NCBI RefSeq assembly: GCF_004331385.1
Contig: NZ_SJON01000001.1
Span: 62,001 to 126,000, forward strand
Source of the DNA: Enterobacter quasihormaechei
GTDB taxonomy: Bacteria; Pseudomonadota; Gammaproteobacteria; Enterobacterales; Enterobacteriaceae
Direction: 5' to 3'
DNA: 64,000 nucleotides
Positions 42,477 through 52,943 of the stretch are shown one piece after another (within the stretch, counting starts at the first letter, position 1; each line of letters begins with the position of its first letter). Position numbers and translations under genes: made by a program. A model generated the notes under the pieces. It saw only the letters and a program-made list of their open reading frames with translations. It had not been told where the DNA came from and ran no database searches.

Positions 42477-43448
42477 ATGGCATGCGGCGAATTCTCCCTG
42501 ATTGCCCGTTATTTCGACCGTGTCAGAACCTCTCGTCTTGATGTTGAAACCGGCATTGGCGATGACTGTGCACTTCTCAATGTTCCCGAAAAACAGACGC
42601 TGGCAATCAGCACCGACACCTTAGTATGTGGGCGTCACTTCCTGCCCGATATCGATCCTGCTGACCTGGCGTATAAGGCGCTGGCGGTCAACGTCAGCGA
42701 TCTGGCGGCAATGGGTGCCGACCCGGCCTGGCTGACGCTGGCCCTGACGCTGCCGGAGGTGGATGAAGCATGGCTTGAAGCGTTCAGCGATGCGCTGTTT
42801 GAGCAGCTGAACTATTACGATATGCAGCTGATTGGCGGTGACACCACTGCGGGTCCGCTATCGATGACCCTGGCCATTCACGGTTATGTGCCTGCCGGGC
42901 GCGCGCTCAAGCGCTCGGGCGCAAAACCGGGAGACTGGATCTACGTGACCGGCACGCCGGGAGATAGCGCGGCAGGTCTGGCGATCCTTCAGAACCGTTT
43001 AGCGGTTGAAGATGCGGACGATGCGGCGTACCTGGTGAAGCGTCACCTGCGGCCAACGCCGCGTATTCTGCACGGTCAGGCGCTGCGCGAGCGGGCCAGT
43101 TCGGCTATCGACCTGTCTGATGGGCTGATCTCCGATCTTGGTCATATCCTGAAAGCCAGCGGCGTGGGCGCACGTATCGATCTGGATCTGTTCCCGCTGT
43201 CAGAGCAGTTGCGTCGTCATGCCGAGCCTGAACAGGCGCTGCGCTGGGCGTTATCCGGTGGGGAAGATTATGAGCTGTGCTTTACCGTTCCCGAACTGAA
43301 TCGCGGGACGCTGGACGTGGCGTTAGCGCATCTGGGAGCGAAATTTACCTGCATTGGGCAGGTGATGCCGGAGAGCGAAGGGCTACTATTTGTCCGTGAT
43401 GGTGCCCCGGTTACGCTTGACTGGAAAGGGTACGATCATTTTGGGTGA
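42477..43448 (+). CDS. thiL: Thiamine-monophosphate kinase
   Basis: ThiL phosphorylates thiamine phosphate to thiamine pyrophosphate, the active cofactor. The 323-residue AIR-synthase-fold protein has the metal-binding GIGDDCALL near residue 27, the NVSDLAAMG and LIGGDTT motifs, and ends WKGYDHFG. E. coli ThiL ends two residues later (DHFATP), where its last codons overlap the start of pgpA. Here the reading frame ends earlier and pgpA is absent, with a BIME in its place. Confidence 0.96.
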   Translation: MACGEFSLIARYFDRVRTSRLDVETGIGDDCALLNVPEKQTLAISTDTLVCGRHFLPDIDPADLAYKALAVNVSDLAAMGADPAWLTLALTLPEVDEAWLEAFSDALFEQLNYYDMQLIGGDTTAGPLSMTLAIHGYVPAGRALKRSGAKPGDWIYVTGTPGDSAAGLAILQNRLAVEDADDAAYLVKRHLRPTPRILHGQALRERASSAIDLSDGLISDLGHILKASGVGARIDLDLFPLSEQLRRHAEPEQALRWALSGGEDYELCFTVPELNRGTLDVALAHLGAKFTCIGQVMPESEGLLFVRDGAPVTLDWKGYDHFG

Positions 43449-43454
43449 GTGTTT

Positions 43455-43533
43455 TGCCGGGTGGCGGCTTCGCCTTACCCGGCCTACGATCGCACTCTAT
43501 TTGTAGGCCGGGTAGGCGTAGCGCCACCCGGCA
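43455..43533. repeat. BIME at the site where pgpA is missing
   Basis: A REP unit TGCCGGGTGGCGGCTTCGCC... (43455-43487) and an inverted partner GTAGGCCGGGTAGGCGTAGC... (43503-43533) fill the whole gap between thiL and the convergent yajO. Confidence 0.9.
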
Positions 43534-43538
43534 AGTGT

Positions 43539-44513
43539 TTACTTAAACCCCACCACCGGATGCTGCTGATACGGCGTCTCCAGCTCGGCAACCTGCTCCG
43601 GGGTCAGCGATAAATCCACCGCGCTTAACAACTCATCCAGCTGTTCTTCCCGCGATGTACCAATAATCGGTGCGGCGACACCCCGCTTGCCCAGCAGCCA
43701 CGCCAGCGCCACCTGCGCGCGCGTTGCGCCGATATCGTCGGCGATCCCGGCTAAACGTTCGGCAATCAGCGCATCGCTGGCTTCCGTGCTGTCGTACAGA
43801 TTTTTACCCACTTCATCCGATACCAGCCGTGCCGTGGTTTCTCCCCACGGACGGGTTAAGCGTCCGCGCGCCAGCGGGCTCCACGGGATCACCGCCACGC
43901 CTTCCTGGTCGCAGAGCGGCAGCATCTCGCGTTCTTCTTCCCGGTAAATCAGGTTGTAGTGATCCTGCATGGTGGCAAAGCGCGCCCAGCCGTGCTGCGC
44001 CTGGAGATCGAGCGCCTGAGCAAACTGCGACGCGTGCATGGACGACGCGCCGATATAGCGCGCTTTACCCGCTTTCACGACATCGTTCAGCGCTTCAAGC
44101 GTCTCTTCAATCGGCGTATTGTAATCCCAGCGGTGGATTTGCAGCAGGTCGACGTAATCCATGTTCAGGCGTCTGAGGCTGTCATCGATGGAACGGAGGA
44201 TCTGCGCGCGAGAAAGGCCTTCAGTCAGCTCGCCTGACGGGTAGTAAACCTTGGTGGCGACCACAATCTCATCCCGACGGGCAAAATCACGCAGGGCGCG
44301 GCCCACAATCTCTTCGCTGCTGCCGTCAGAGTAGCTGTTGGCGGTATCGAAGAAGTTGATGCCGCCGTCTATGGCGCGCTTGATGATAGGGCGGCTGCTC
44401 TCTTCCGGCAGCGTCCAGGCGTGATTTCCCCGGTCAGGCTCGCCAAAGGTCATGCAGCCCAGGCAAAGCCGGGACACCCTGAGGTCCGTTTTTCCTAATG
44501 TCGTGTATTGCAT
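43539..44513 (-). CDS. yajO: YajO, aldo-keto reductase family protein
   Basis: This is a 324-residue TIM-barrel aldo-keto reductase. It has the start MQYTTLGKTDLRVSRLCLGCMTFG, the catalytic Tyr region DTANSYSDGSSEEIVG, and NADPH-binding IIGTSREEQLDEL near the end. In E. coli YajO has been linked to an alternative route to 1-deoxyxylulose 5-phosphate. It lies just upstream of dxs in window order but reads leftwards, as in E. coli. Confidence 0.95.
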   Translation of the reverse strand: MQYTTLGKTDLRVSRLCLGCMTFGEPDRGNHAWTLPEESSRPIIKRAIDGGINFFDTANSYSDGSSEEIVGRALRDFARRDEIVVATKVYYPSGELTEGLSRAQILRSIDDSLRRLNMDYVDLLQIHRWDYNTPIEETLEALNDVVKAGKARYIGASSMHASQFAQALDLQAQHGWARFATMQDHYNLIYREEEREMLPLCDQEGVAVIPWSPLARGRLTRPWGETTARLVSDEVGKNLYDSTEASDALIAERLAGIADDIGATRAQVALAWLLGKRGVAAPIIGTSREEQLDELLSAVDLSLTPEQVAELETPYQQHPVVGFK

Positions 44514-44575
44514 GGTTCCGCTCCTGCTGTTTAAACAATACGTTTAAGCATAGCAGGAGCAGAAAAGGGGAGGGA

Positions 44576-46438
44576 TCAGGCCAGCCAGCTGCGGATTCTG
44601 GCTTCGATACCGGCGGCGTCCAGGCCGATATCGGCACGCGCCTCGTCCTGAGTACCTTGCGGGATAAAGTGGTCCGGCAGGCCGAGATTCAGCACCGGAA
44701 CCCATTTACGGTTCGCCATCAGCACTTCATTCACGCCGCTACCCGCGCCACCCATGATGGCGTTCTCTTCCAGCGTGACCAGCACGTCATGGCTTTCCGC
44801 CATGCTCAGAATCAGAGATTCATCGAGCGGCTTCACAAAGCGCATATCCACCAGCGTCGCGTTCAGGGTTTCAGCAACTTTTGCCGCTTCCGGCATCAGC
44901 GTACCAAAGTTCAGGATCGCCACTTTTTCGCCGCGACGTTTCACCAGACCTTTACCGATGTCCAGCTTTTCCAGCGGCTGAAGTTCAACGCCAAGGGCAT
45001 TGCCGCGCGGATAACGTACCGCGCAGGGGCCGTCCTGATAGTGGTAGCCGGTATACAGCATCTGACGACACTCGTTTTCGTCGCTTGGCGTCATGATGAC
45101 CATGTCCGGGATGCAGCGCAGGAAGGAGAGATCAAACGCCCCCTGGTGCGTCTGGCCGTCGGCCCCCACGATGCCCGCGCGGTCGATAGCAAACAGCACC
45201 GGCAGCTTCTGGATGGCAACGTCATGGATCACCTGATCGTAGGCGCGTTGCAGGAAGGTGGAGTAAATCGCCACCACCGGCTTGTAGCCGCCAATCGCCA
45301 GCCCTGCCGCGAAGGTAACCGCGTGCTGCTCGGCGATGGCGACGTCGAAATACTGGTCCGGGTATTTTTTGGAGAACTCGACCATACCGGAGCCTTCACG
45401 CATGGCAGGCGTGACCGCCATCAGCTTGTTATCTTTTGCCGCCGTTTCGCACAGCCAGTCGCCAAAGATTTTTGAGTAGCTCGGCATTCCGCCGCTGCTT
45501 TTCGGCAGGCAGCCGCTGGTATGGTCAAATTTGGGCACCGCGTGGAAGGTGATCGGATCTTTTTCCGCTGGTTCGTAGCCACGCCCTTTTTTGGTCATGA
45601 TGTGCAGGAACTGCGGGCCTTTCAGATCGCGCATGTTTTTCAGCGTGGTCACCAGACCCAGCACATCGTGCCCGTCCACCGGGCCGATATAGTTAAAGCC
45701 CAGCTCTTCGAACAGCGTACCCGGCACGACCATGCCTTTGATGTGTTCTTCGGTACGCTTGAGCAGCTCTTTGATCGGCGGCACGCCGGAGAAAACTTTT
45801 TTCCCGCCTTCCCGCAGGGAGGAATAAAGCTTGCCGGAAAGCAGCTGCGCCAGATGGTTATTCAGCGCGCCGACGTTTTCGGAGATCGACATTTCGTTAT
45901 CGTTGAGGATAACCAGCATGTCCGGCTTGATATCGCCCGCGTGGTTCATGGCTTCAAAAGCCATCCCGGCGGTGATCGCCCCGTCGCCAATGACGCAGAC
46001 GGTACGGCGTTGCTTATTCTCTTTTTCGGCGGCAACGGCAATCCCGATGCCCGCGGAAATGGAGGTGGAGGAATGACCGACGCTTAACACGTCAAACTCG
46101 CTCTCGCCGCGCCACGGGAACGGATGCAGGCCACCCTTCTGGCGAATGGTGCCAATTTGATCGCGACGTCCGGTCAGAATTTTGTGCGGATAGGCCTGGT
46201 GGCCCACATCCCAGATCAGCTGATCGAACGGCGTGTTATAGACGTAATGCAACGCCACGGTCAGCTCAACCGTGCCAAGCCCGGAGGCGAAGTGGCCGCT
46301 GGAGCGGCTAACGCTGTCGAGCAGGTAGCGACGCAGCTCGTCACACAGCTTCGGCAGACTCTCTTTCGGCAACAGACGTAACTCCTGAGTGGAGTCAACT
46401 AACGCCAGTGTCGGGTATTTGGCAATATCAAAACTCAT
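44576..46438 (-). CDS. dxs: 1-deoxy-D-xylulose-5-phosphate synthase
   Basis: Dxs makes deoxyxylulose phosphate from pyruvate and glyceraldehyde phosphate. It is the first step of the MEP isoprenoid route and also feeds thiamine and pyridoxal synthesis. The 620-residue protein has the TPP motif [18 protein letters not shown], the catalytic Glu in IAEQHAV, and [12 protein letters not shown] 46438 (MSFDIAKYP) is the homology-supported start. It ends the xseB-ispA-dxs unit. Confidence 0.98.
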   Translation of the reverse strand: MSFDIAKYPTLALVDSTQELRLLPKESLPKLCDELRRYLLDSVSRSSGHFASGLGTVELTVALHYVYNTPFDQLIWDVGHQAYPHKILTGRRDQIGTIRQKGGLHPFPWRGESEFDVLSVGHSSTSISAGIGIAVAAEKENKQRRTVCVIGDGAITAGMAFEAMNHAGDIKPDMLVILNDNEMSISENVGALNNHLAQLLSGKLYSSLREGGKKVFSGVPPIKELLKRTEEHIKGMVVPGTLFEELGFNYIGPVDGHDVLGLVTTLKNMRDLKGPQFLHIMTKKGRGYEPAEKDPITFHAVPKFDHTSGCLPKSSGGMPSYSKIFGDWLCETAAKDNKLMAVTPAMREGSGMVEFSKKYPDQYFDVAIAEQHAVTFAAGLAIGGYKPVVAIYSTFLQRAYDQVIHDVAIQKLPVLFAIDRAGIVGADGQTHQGAFDLSFLRCIPDMVIMTPSDENECRQMLYTGYHYQDGPCAVRYPRGNALGVELQPLEKLDIGKGLVKRRGEKVAILNFGTLMPEAAKVAETLNATLVDMRFVKPLDESLILSMAESHDVLVTLEENAIMGGAGSGVNEVLMANRKWVPVLNLGLPDHFIPQGTQDEARADIGLDAAGIEARIRSWLA

Positions 46439-46462
46439 CAAAGGCTCATCGAGATATATAGT

Positions 46463-47362
46463 TTATTTATCACGCTGGATTATGTAGTCCGCTAGCGCTT
46501 CCAGTGCCGAGGTATCCAGCGATTGCGCGGCCAGCTCATTCAGCGACCGGCGGGCATCGTCTATCAGATCCCGGGCTTTACGTTGGGCATGCTCAAGGCC
46601 CAGCAGGGCGGGGTAGGTACTTTTGCCAAGCTGCTGATCCGCACCCTGACGTTTTCCCAATGTTGCAGTATCGCCCACCACATCCAGAATGTCATCCTGA
46701 ACCTGGAATGCCAGACCGATACTTTCTGCGTATCTGTCCAGAATCGGCAGGGCTTTGCGCCCGCGTTCACCCGCGCTCAGCGCGCCCAGGCGAACGGCTG
46801 CCCGAATCAGTGCGCCCGTTTTGTGACGGTGGATGCGCTCCAGCTGTTCCAGCGTCACCTGACGACCTTCAGCTTCTAAATCCAGCGCCTGGCCGCCGCA
46901 CATGCCGGCGACGCCGCTGGCCATCGCCAGCTCGGACACCATCGCCAGACGATCGCGATCGCTTACCTCAACCATCGGCGCATCGCTCAGAATTGAGAAC
47001 GCCAGGGTTTGCAGAGCATCGCCCGCCAGAATGGCATTCGCTTCGCCGAACTTAATGTGGCAGGTCGGCTGACCGCGGCGCAGATCGTCATCGTCCATCG
47101 CCGGGAGATCGTCGTGGATCAGCGAATAGGCGTGAATGCACTCCACGGCGGCTGCCGGGGCGTCCAGCGTGTTATCGCTGATGCCAAACATGTTGCCCGT
47201 GGCATACACCAGGAACGGACGCAGGCGTTTACCTCCTAAGAGTGCGCCATAGTGCATGGCTTCAACCAGTGGAGTGTTCTGAAAAGGCTGCGGCTCAATA
47301 AAACGGCGCAGGGCGTCGTTGGCGCGAACGACGCGCGCCTGAAGCGCGGTGGTAAAATCCAT
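46463..47362 (-). CDS. ispA: Farnesyl diphosphate synthase (geranyltranstransferase)
   Basis: IspA joins isopentenyl diphosphate to dimethylallyl and geranyl diphosphate to give farnesyl diphosphate for undecaprenol, quinones and haem O. The 299-residue protein has both Asp-rich motifs: [10 protein letters not shown] and DDILD. Its start codon directly abuts the xseB stop. dxs starts 24 bases after its stop. CyoE, which uses farnesyl diphosphate, is also in this window. Confidence 0.98.
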   Translation of the reverse strand: MDFTTALQARVVRANDALRRFIEPQPFQNTPLVEAMHYGALLGGKRLRPFLVYATGNMFGISDNTLDAPAAAVECIHAYSLIHDDLPAMDDDDLRRGQPTCHIKFGEANAILAGDALQTLAFSILSDAPMVEVSDRDRLAMVSELAMASGVAGMCGGQALDLEAEGRQVTLEQLERIHRHKTGALIRAAVRLGALSAGERGRKALPILDRYAESIGLAFQVQDDILDVVGDTATLGKRQGADQQLGKSTYPALLGLEHAQRKARDLIDDARRSLNELAAQSLDTSALEALADYIIQRDK

Positions 47363-47605
47363 TTACTCGGCGTCCGGTGTGAATGGCGTGGTTTTAGCGT
47401 CTTCGCTGTCGGAAAGCAGGATCTGCACGCGCTGCTCGGCCTGCTGGAGTTTTACCTGCCCCTGGCGCGCAAGCTGCACACCGCGTTCAAATTCGTTGAG
47501 GGCATCTTCCAGCGGTAAATCGCCGCTCTCGAGGCGGGTAACAATCTGCTCAAGCTCACTCAGCGCAGTTTCAAAACTGGCCGGTGCGTCGTTCTTCTTC
47601 GGCAT
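47363..47605 (-). CDS. xseB: Exodeoxyribonuclease VII small subunit
   Basis: XseB binds along the helical arm of XseA to form exonuclease VII, which degrades single-stranded DNA. The 80-residue helical protein starts [20 protein letters not shown] and has the [19 protein letters not shown] core. It is the first gene of xseB-ispA-dxs. Confidence 0.97.
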   Translation of the reverse strand: MPKKNDAPASFETALSELEQIVTRLESGDLPLEDALNEFERGVQLARQGQVKLQQAEQRVQILLSDSEDAKTTPFTPDAE

Positions 47606-47783
47606 AGTGAATTAACTCTTATATTCTTCGCCCCAACATGGTAACGGACTCGGGGCAATTATCAAATAACGCGAGTGGCGCGATGGTGGTATACTTGCGC
47701 GCCTGGATGCAGCCACGGGTGTGGGCTGCTGTATCATTTTCCACTACAAGCCTTTATAAGCTTGCCTAAGAAACATTGCAGCC

Positions 47784-49232
47784 ATGAAGTTTATCATTAA
47801 ATTGTTCCCTGAAATCACCATCAAAAGCCAATCTGTGCGTTTGCGCTTTATTAAAATTCTCACCGGGAACATTCGTAACGTTTTAAAACACTACGACGAA
47901 ACGCTCGCCGTGGTGCGTCACTGGGACCACGTTGAAGTCCGCGCGAAAGACGAAAGCAAACGTCTTGATATTCGCGACGCGCTGACCCGTATTCCAGGTA
48001 TTCATCATATTCTGGAAGTGGAAGACGTTCCGTTCAGCGATATGCACGATATCTTCGAAAAGGCGCTGGTACAGTACCGCGACCTGATCGAAGGCAAAAC
48101 CTTCTGCGTACGCGTGAAGCGTCGCGGTAAGCACGAGTTTAGCTCGATTGAAGTTGAGCGCTACGTCGGCGGCGGTCTGAACCAGCACGTTGAGACGGCG
48201 CGCGTGCGCCTGACTAACCCGGACGTCACCGTTAACCTTGAGATCGAGAACGATCGTCTGCTGCTGGTTAAGGGTCGTTATGAAGGTATTGGCGGTTTCC
48301 CGATCGGCACGCAGGAAGATGTGCTGTCGCTGATCTCCGGCGGCTTCGACTCCGGCGTCTCCAGCTATATGCTGATGCGTCGCGGCTGCCGCGTACACTA
48401 CTGCTTCTTCAACCTGGGCGGCGCGGCGCATGAAATTGGCGTCCGTCAGGTGGCGCATTACCTGTGGAACCGTTTCGGCAGTTCCCACCGTGTGCGTTTT
48501 GTGGCGATCAACTTTGAGCCGGTAGTGGGCGAAATCCTTGAAAAAGTGGATGATGGCCAGATGGGCGTGATCCTCAAACGTATGATGGTACGCGCGGCGT
48601 CCAAAGTGGCCGAGCGCTACGGCGTGCAGGCGCTGGTCACCGGCGAAGCGCTGGGCCAGGTCTCCAGCCAGACGCTGACCAACCTGCGTCTTATCGACAA
48701 CGTATCAGATACGCTGATCCTGCGTCCGCTGATCTCGCACGATAAAGAGCACATCATCGATCTGGCGCGCAAAATCGGTACTGAAGATTTTGCCCGTACC
48801 ATGCCGGAATATTGCGGTGTGATCTCAAAAAGCCCAACCATCAAGGCGGTGAAGGCGAAGATCGAAGCGGAAGAAGAGAACTTCGATTTCAGCATTCTGG
48901 AAAAAGTGGTGGCGGAAGCGTCCAACATTGATATCCGCGAGATTGCCCAGCAGACCGAGCAGGACGTGGTTGAGGTGGAAACCGTCAGCGGATTCGGCGC
49001 TAACGATGCCATTCTGGATATCCGCTCGATTGACGAGCAGGATGACAAGCCGTTGCAGGTGGAAGGCGTGGACGTGGTTTCTCTGCCGTTCTACAAGCTG
49101 AGCACCCAATTTGGCGATCTCGACCAGAGCAAAACGTATCTGCTGTGGTGTGAGCGCGGGGTGATGAGCCGTTTGCAGGCGCTGTACCTGCGCGAACAGG
49201 GCTTCGCGAACGTGAAGGTGTATCGCCCGTAG
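47784..49232 (+). CDS. thiI: ThiI, tRNA 4-thiouridine synthase / thiamine sulfur carrier
   Basis: ThiI adds sulfur to uridine 8 of tRNA and passes sulfur to ThiS for the thiamine thiazole. The 482-residue protein has NFLD and THUMP domains (about 1-165), the PP-loop [11 protein letters not shown], the Cys in [11 protein letters not shown] and a C-terminal rhodanese domain with its active Cys in [13 protein letters not shown]. It is divergent from xseB. The length equals E. coli ThiI. Confidence 0.98.
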   Translation: MKFIIKLFPEITIKSQSVRLRFIKILTGNIRNVLKHYDETLAVVRHWDHVEVRAKDESKRLDIRDALTRIPGIHHILEVEDVPFSDMHDIFEKALVQYRDLIEGKTFCVRVKRRGKHEFSSIEVERYVGGGLNQHVETARVRLTNPDVTVNLEIENDRLLLVKGRYEGIGGFPIGTQEDVLSLISGGFDSGVSSYMLMRRGCRVHYCFFNLGGAAHEIGVRQVAHYLWNRFGSSHRVRFVAINFEPVVGEILEKVDDGQMGVILKRMMVRAASKVAERYGVQALVTGEALGQVSSQTLTNLRLIDNVSDTLILRPLISHDKEHIIDLARKIGTEDFARTMPEYCGVISKSPTIKAVKAKIEAEEENFDFSILEKVVAEASNIDIREIAQQTEQDVVEVETVSGFGANDAILDIRSIDEQDDKPLQVEGVDVVSLPFYKLSTQFGDLDQSKTYLLWCERGVMSRLQALYLREQGFANVKVYRP

Positions 49233-49238
49233 CCTATT

Positions 49239-49314
49239 GCCCGGTGGCGCTTCGCTTACCGGGCCTACTGTACCGTGCACTTGTAGGCCGGGTAAGGCGT
49301 AGCCGCCACCCGGC
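49239..49314. repeat. BIME between thiI and yajL
   Basis: REP unit GCCCGGTGGCGCTTCGCTTA... (49239-49268) and inverted unit GTAGGCCGGGTAAGGCGTAG... (49283-49314), ending in a T-run, lie between convergent genes. The second unit with its T-run may also work as a terminator for thiI. Confidence 0.9.
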
Positions 49315-49319
49315 TTTTT

Positions 49320-49910
49320 TTACTCGTAGTAGTTATAAATCCCCGCCGCCATCACCAGCGATGACGCCACTTCGTACGCTTTCTCGCGCCCGACCAGCAG
49401 GTCAATAATCTTTAAGCCAAAATCAATGGCGGTGCCCGGCCCCTGGCTGGTGAGCAGGTTAACCCGCGGATCCCAGACCACACGCTTATCCACCCACTGC
49501 TCTTGCGGAATGGTGTCCTTAAGGCCGGGGAAGCCGGTCATATTGCCGATGGGGAAGATGTCGTGTGGAACCAGCACCGTGCCTGCGGCAGCACAGATTG
49601 CCGCGACGATACGCCCGGAAAGATGAAACTGACGAACGGTTTCAACCAGCAGCGGGCTGTCGCGGAAACACTCCGCGCCCTTCAGCCCACCCGGCAGGAC
49701 AATAATGTCGTAATCGCCGTCCGCCACCTGTACAAGCGGTGCATCCGCCAGGATCTTCACCCCACGGGAACAGACGATCGTCAGATCGCCGTCGCTGGCG
49801 ACGCTGGCGGTGGTGACTTTGATACCGCCGCGCACCATTAAATCAATGGCGGTGACCGCTTCTGTCTCTTCGCTACCAGGGGCGAGGCATACCAGTGCCG
49901 ATGCGCTCAT
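49320..49910 (-). CDS. yajL: YajL, DJ-1/PfpI family protein (chaperone / protein deglycase)
   Basis: YajL is the close bacterial relative of human DJ-1. It protects proteins from oxidative stress, and deglycase activity has been reported but disputed. The 196-residue protein has the conserved Glu in GSEETEA and the reactive Cys (about residue 106) in [12 protein letters not shown]. coli has CAAPAT here, as I recall, so the loop after the Cys differs. ATG 49910 follows AAAGGAG. Its start lies 38 bases inside the end of panE. Confidence 0.95.
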   Translation of the reverse strand: MSASALVCLAPGSEETEAVTAIDLMVRGGIKVTTASVASDGDLTIVCSRGVKILADAPLVQVADGDYDIIVLPGGLKGAECFRDSPLLVETVRQFHLSGRIVAAICAAAGTVLVPHDIFPIGNMTGFPGLKDTIPQEQWVDKRVVWDPRVNLLTSQGPGTAIDFGLKIIDLLVGREKAYEVASSLVMAAGIYNYYE

Positions 49911-50784
49911 ACTCACTCTCCTTTCGTTTTACTGACTCAAACAGACGGCTGTTTTCGGCAACGGTAATGCCGTGTGCCCGGGCGCGTTTTAACAGATAAC
50001 CGGTAATGTAATCAATTTCGGTATGCCGCATCGCCCGGACATCCTGCAACATTGAAGAGATATTTTCTGCCGTACTCTCAATGACCTGGTCGACATAATA
50101 ACGTAAATCGGTTTCTGAGGTGTGGTAGCCTTCGCGCTCAATCACGTCGGCAACTTCCCGGCAAATCAGCGCCACCTGATCCGAATGCTGACGCAGTTCA
50201 CCGTTAGGGCAGTCCAGCAGGGCGGTCAGGGGGTTGATCGCGCAGTTGACCGCCAGCTTGCGCCACAGTTCCGCACGAATGTTATTGTGCCAGGCGACGT
50301 CAGGCAGCGTGCATTGCAACGTATCGGCAAGATAGCTGTAATCGCCGGGCTGCTCACGCGCAGGACCGATATGGGTGATACCATTGGCAACGTGAATAAT
50401 GACGCTACCGTCGCGACGTGCCGCGTGGGTGGTTGTCCCCATTAGCAGCGGTTGCCGGACAGTTTTTAGCTCTTCAATGGTACCCATGCCGTTGTGGATC
50501 AGCAGGATTGGCGTGCTTTCAGGTAACTGGGCGGCCAGGCTTTTCACCGCATCGGAGACCTGCCAGGCCTTCAGCGTGACCAGCAGCAGATCGCTGGTGG
50601 CGAGAAATTCCGGATCGTTTGCCGTCAAAGACTCGTTAAAAATTGAACCGTCGGTACCCATCACGTTCACACTGCAATAGGGCTGAGGAATGCGCAGCCA
50701 GCCCTGTACGTCGTGTCCCTGTTTGCATAGCGCTGTAAGCCAGAGTTGGCCAAGGGCTCCGCATCCAAGCACTGTTACTTTCAT
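49873..50784 (-). CDS. panE: 2-dehydropantoate 2-reductase
   Basis: PanE reduces ketopantoate to pantoate with NADPH in the coenzyme A pathway. The 303-residue protein has the Rossmann motif GCGALGQLW (residues 7-15), the catalytic Lys and Glu regions ([18 protein letters not shown]), and ends GTGMPRPW. It overlaps the start of yajL by 38 bases, the arrangement also found in E. coli. Confidence 0.97.
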   Translation of the reverse strand: MKVTVLGCGALGQLWLTALCKQGHDVQGWLRIPQPYCSVNVMGTDGSIFNESLTANDPEFLATSDLLLVTLKAWQVSDAVKSLAAQLPESTPILLIHNGMGTIEELKTVRQPLLMGTTTHAARRDGSVIIHVANGITHIGPAREQPGDYSYLADTLQCTLPDVAWHNNIRAELWRKLAVNCAINPLTALLDCPNGELRQHSDQVALICREVADVIEREGYHTSETDLRYYVDQVIESTAENISSMLQDVRAMRHTEIDYITGYLLKRARAHGITVAENSRLFESVKRKESEYERIGTGMPRPW

Positions 50785-50909
50785 TGTTCCTCCTCACCTG
50801 CAACGGTGCCAGGTGCTGTGACGCTAAGTATAGCGGCATCAGCTAAGCTTCTCGTTATGCCTCGTTGCGGGTATTATGCAACGCAACAAAAATGAAGGGA
50901 GAAGAAAAG

Positions 50910-51401
50910 ATGCCATCTTTCGATATTGTTTCTGAAGTTGATTTGCAGGAAGCGCGTAACGGCGTAGATAACGCGATCCGTGAGGTTGAGTCACGTTTCG
51001 ATTTTCGTGGCGTTGAGGCGACGATTGAACTGAACGACGCTAACAAGACGATCAAAGTCCTGAGCGAGTCTGATTTCCAGGTCAATCAGCTGCTGGATAT
51101 CCTGCGCGCCAAGCTGCTCAAGCGCGGCATCGAAGGGACCTCACTGGATGTGCCGGAAGATTTCGTTCACAGCGGGAAAACCTGGTTTGTGGAAGCGAAG
51201 CTGAAGCAGGGCATTGAAAGTGCCGTGCAGAAGAAAATCGTGAAGCTGATTAAAGACAGTAAGCTGAAGGTGCAGGCGCAGATCCAGGGCGAAGAAATTC
51301 GCGTAACCGGAAAATCTCGCGACGATCTCCAGTCCGTCATGGCGCTGGTGCGCGGCGGCGATTTAGGTCAGCCATTCCAGTTTAAAAACTTCCGCGATTA
51401 A
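50910..51401 (+). CDS. yajQ: YajQ, nucleotide-binding protein (UPF0234)
   Basis: This is a 163-residue cytoplasmic protein with two ferredoxin-like halves. It starts [20 protein letters not shown] and ends [11 protein letters not shown]. Relatives bind cyclic di-GMP (Xanthomonas) or GTP and nucleic acid; its role in enterobacteria is not settled. ATG 50910 follows AGGGAG. It is divergent from panE and convergent with yajR. Confidence 0.95.
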   Translation: MPSFDIVSEVDLQEARNGVDNAIREVESRFDFRGVEATIELNDANKTIKVLSESDFQVNQLLDILRAKLLKRGIEGTSLDVPEDFVHSGKTWFVEAKLKQGIESAVQKKIVKLIKDSKLKVQAQIQGEEIRVTGKSRDDLQSVMALVRGGDLGQPFQFKNFRD

Positions 51402-51407
51402 GACAAT

Positions 51408-51434
51408 AATGCCCGGCTAAACCGGGCATTTTTT
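51408..51434. terminator. Terminator between yajQ and yajR
   Basis: The stem AATGCCCGG / CCGGGCATT with loop CTAAA is followed by TTTTTC. The T-run lies against the yajR stop. Confidence 0.85.
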
Positions 51435-52795
51435 CAGGCCTTCAACGCCTGCTCCACCTCAAAGCGGTTCGTCACTTTGCTGTCAATTTTGACGTACGCG
51501 CTGCGCTCTTCCGGGACAATCAGCACTTCGCTCACGCCCTCTGTCGCTTCCAGACGCTGTTTTAGTGCATCACCGATTGTCACCTCATCGGGAATTTCTA
51601 CCCGCAGGCTACTCACATAGCGCGGCTCTTTCATGGTGCTGGACACAAACAGCCAGAGCATCGCCAGCAGCGCACCGGCGAGGAAAACGGTCTGGGAATC
51701 AAACAGACCGTCCACCCAGCCGCCGAGCGAGCCGCCGATCGCCACGCCGAGAAACTGGCTGGTGGAGTAAATGCCCATCGCGGTGCCTTTGTATCCTGCC
51801 GGAGACTCTTTGCTGATCAGCGAGGGCAGCAGGGCTTCCATCAGATTAAACGCCAGGAAGAACAGCTGTACGCCTGCGATCAGCTCCCAGAAGTGCGGGC
51901 CGGCGCCCCACAGCACAATCTCGGCAATCAGCAGTAATGCCACGCAGCCCACGAAGACGCGTTTCATTTTGCGCTTCACTTCGGCGTAAATAATGAAGGG
52001 CACAACGGAGACAAACGAGATTAGCATTGTGACCAGATAAATTTTCCAGTGCTCGGCCGCCGGGAAACCTGCTGCGGCAAGCTGGCCGGGCAGGGCGACG
52101 AAGGTGGACATCAGCAGAATGTGCAGACACATAATGCCGAAGTTAAGCTTAAGCAGACGCGGCTCGGCGATGACTTTACTAAAGCAGCCTTTAACCATCC
52201 CGGATTCACGGTTGAGGACGTGATTTTTACTGTCTGGCACAACCCACAGTGTGAGTGCGATCCCGATGGTCGCCAGCACCGCAATCATCCAGAACAGAGC
52301 GTGCAGGCCGAGCGCATGCGTGATAATCGGCCCCAGCACCATGGCAATGGCAAAAGTGACGCCGAAGCTGACGCCAATAAACGCCATGGCTTTGGTGCGG
52401 TTTTGCTCGCGGGTTAAATCTGACAGCAGCGCCATCACGGCAGCAGCAATGGCGCCGGACCCTTGCAGGGCGCGGCCCAGGATAATGCCCCAGATGGAGT
52501 GGGAGAGGGCGGCGATGACGCTGCCCAGGATAAATACCAGCAGCCCGCCGACAATCAGCGGTTTGCGACCCACGCGGTCAGAGAGCAGGCCAAAGGGGAT
52601 CTGGAAAATTGCCTGCGCCAGGCCGTAGATACCGATCGCCAGACCAATCAGCGCTTCGCTGGCACCCTGTAACGCCATGCCGTACGTGGTCAGAACGGGC
52701 AGGACCATAAACATGCCAAGCATCCGCAGCGAGAAAACAGTCCCTAAACCCCAGGTCGCACGCAGCTCGCCTGGCGTCATTTTATAATCGTTCAT
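51434..52795 (-). CDS. yajR: YajR, MFS transporter with C-terminal YAM domain
   Basis: YajR is a 453-residue inner-membrane proton-driven transporter of unknown substrate. It has 12 membrane segments, MFS motif A as GLLSDRVGRKPLIV, and a cytoplasmic ferredoxin-like YAM domain at the C-terminus (about 385-453, ending SKVTNRFEVEQALKA). ATG 52795 follows GAGGTGG. It lies downstream of cyoE on the same strand, but a terminator separates them. Confidence 0.95.
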   Translation of the reverse strand: MNDYKMTPGELRATWGLGTVFSLRMLGMFMVLPVLTTYGMALQGASEALIGLAIGIYGLAQAIFQIPFGLLSDRVGRKPLIVGGLLVFILGSVIAALSHSIWGIILGRALQGSGAIAAAVMALLSDLTREQNRTKAMAFIGVSFGVTFAIAMVLGPIITHALGLHALFWMIAVLATIGIALTLWVVPDSKNHVLNRESGMVKGCFSKVIAEPRLLKLNFGIMCLHILLMSTFVALPGQLAAAGFPAAEHWKIYLVTMLISFVSVVPFIIYAEVKRKMKRVFVGCVALLLIAEIVLWGAGPHFWELIAGVQLFFLAFNLMEALLPSLISKESPAGYKGTAMGIYSTSQFLGVAIGGSLGGWVDGLFDSQTVFLAGALLAMLWLFVSSTMKEPRYVSSLRVEIPDEVTIGDALKQRLEATEGVSEVLIVPEERSAYVKIDSKVTNRFEVEQALKA

Positions 52796-52902
52796 TACCA
52801 CCTCAGTTCAAAAGCAGGCCATAGTGTAGTGCGGGGAAGGGGCGGGGTAAATAAAGGCTTATTTAACAAATATTACATGCGTGATTAATGGATTTGGTGA
52901 AT

Positions 52903-52927
52903 AAAAAAGGGTGCCGAAGCACCCTTT
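52903..52927 (-). terminator. Terminator of the cyo operon
   Basis: On the minus strand AAGGGTGC-TTCG-GCACCCTT is followed by TTTTATTC. It begins 17 bases after the cyoE stop and has a stable TTCG loop. Confidence 0.9.
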
Positions 52928-52943
52928 TCATCATCACATAAAC

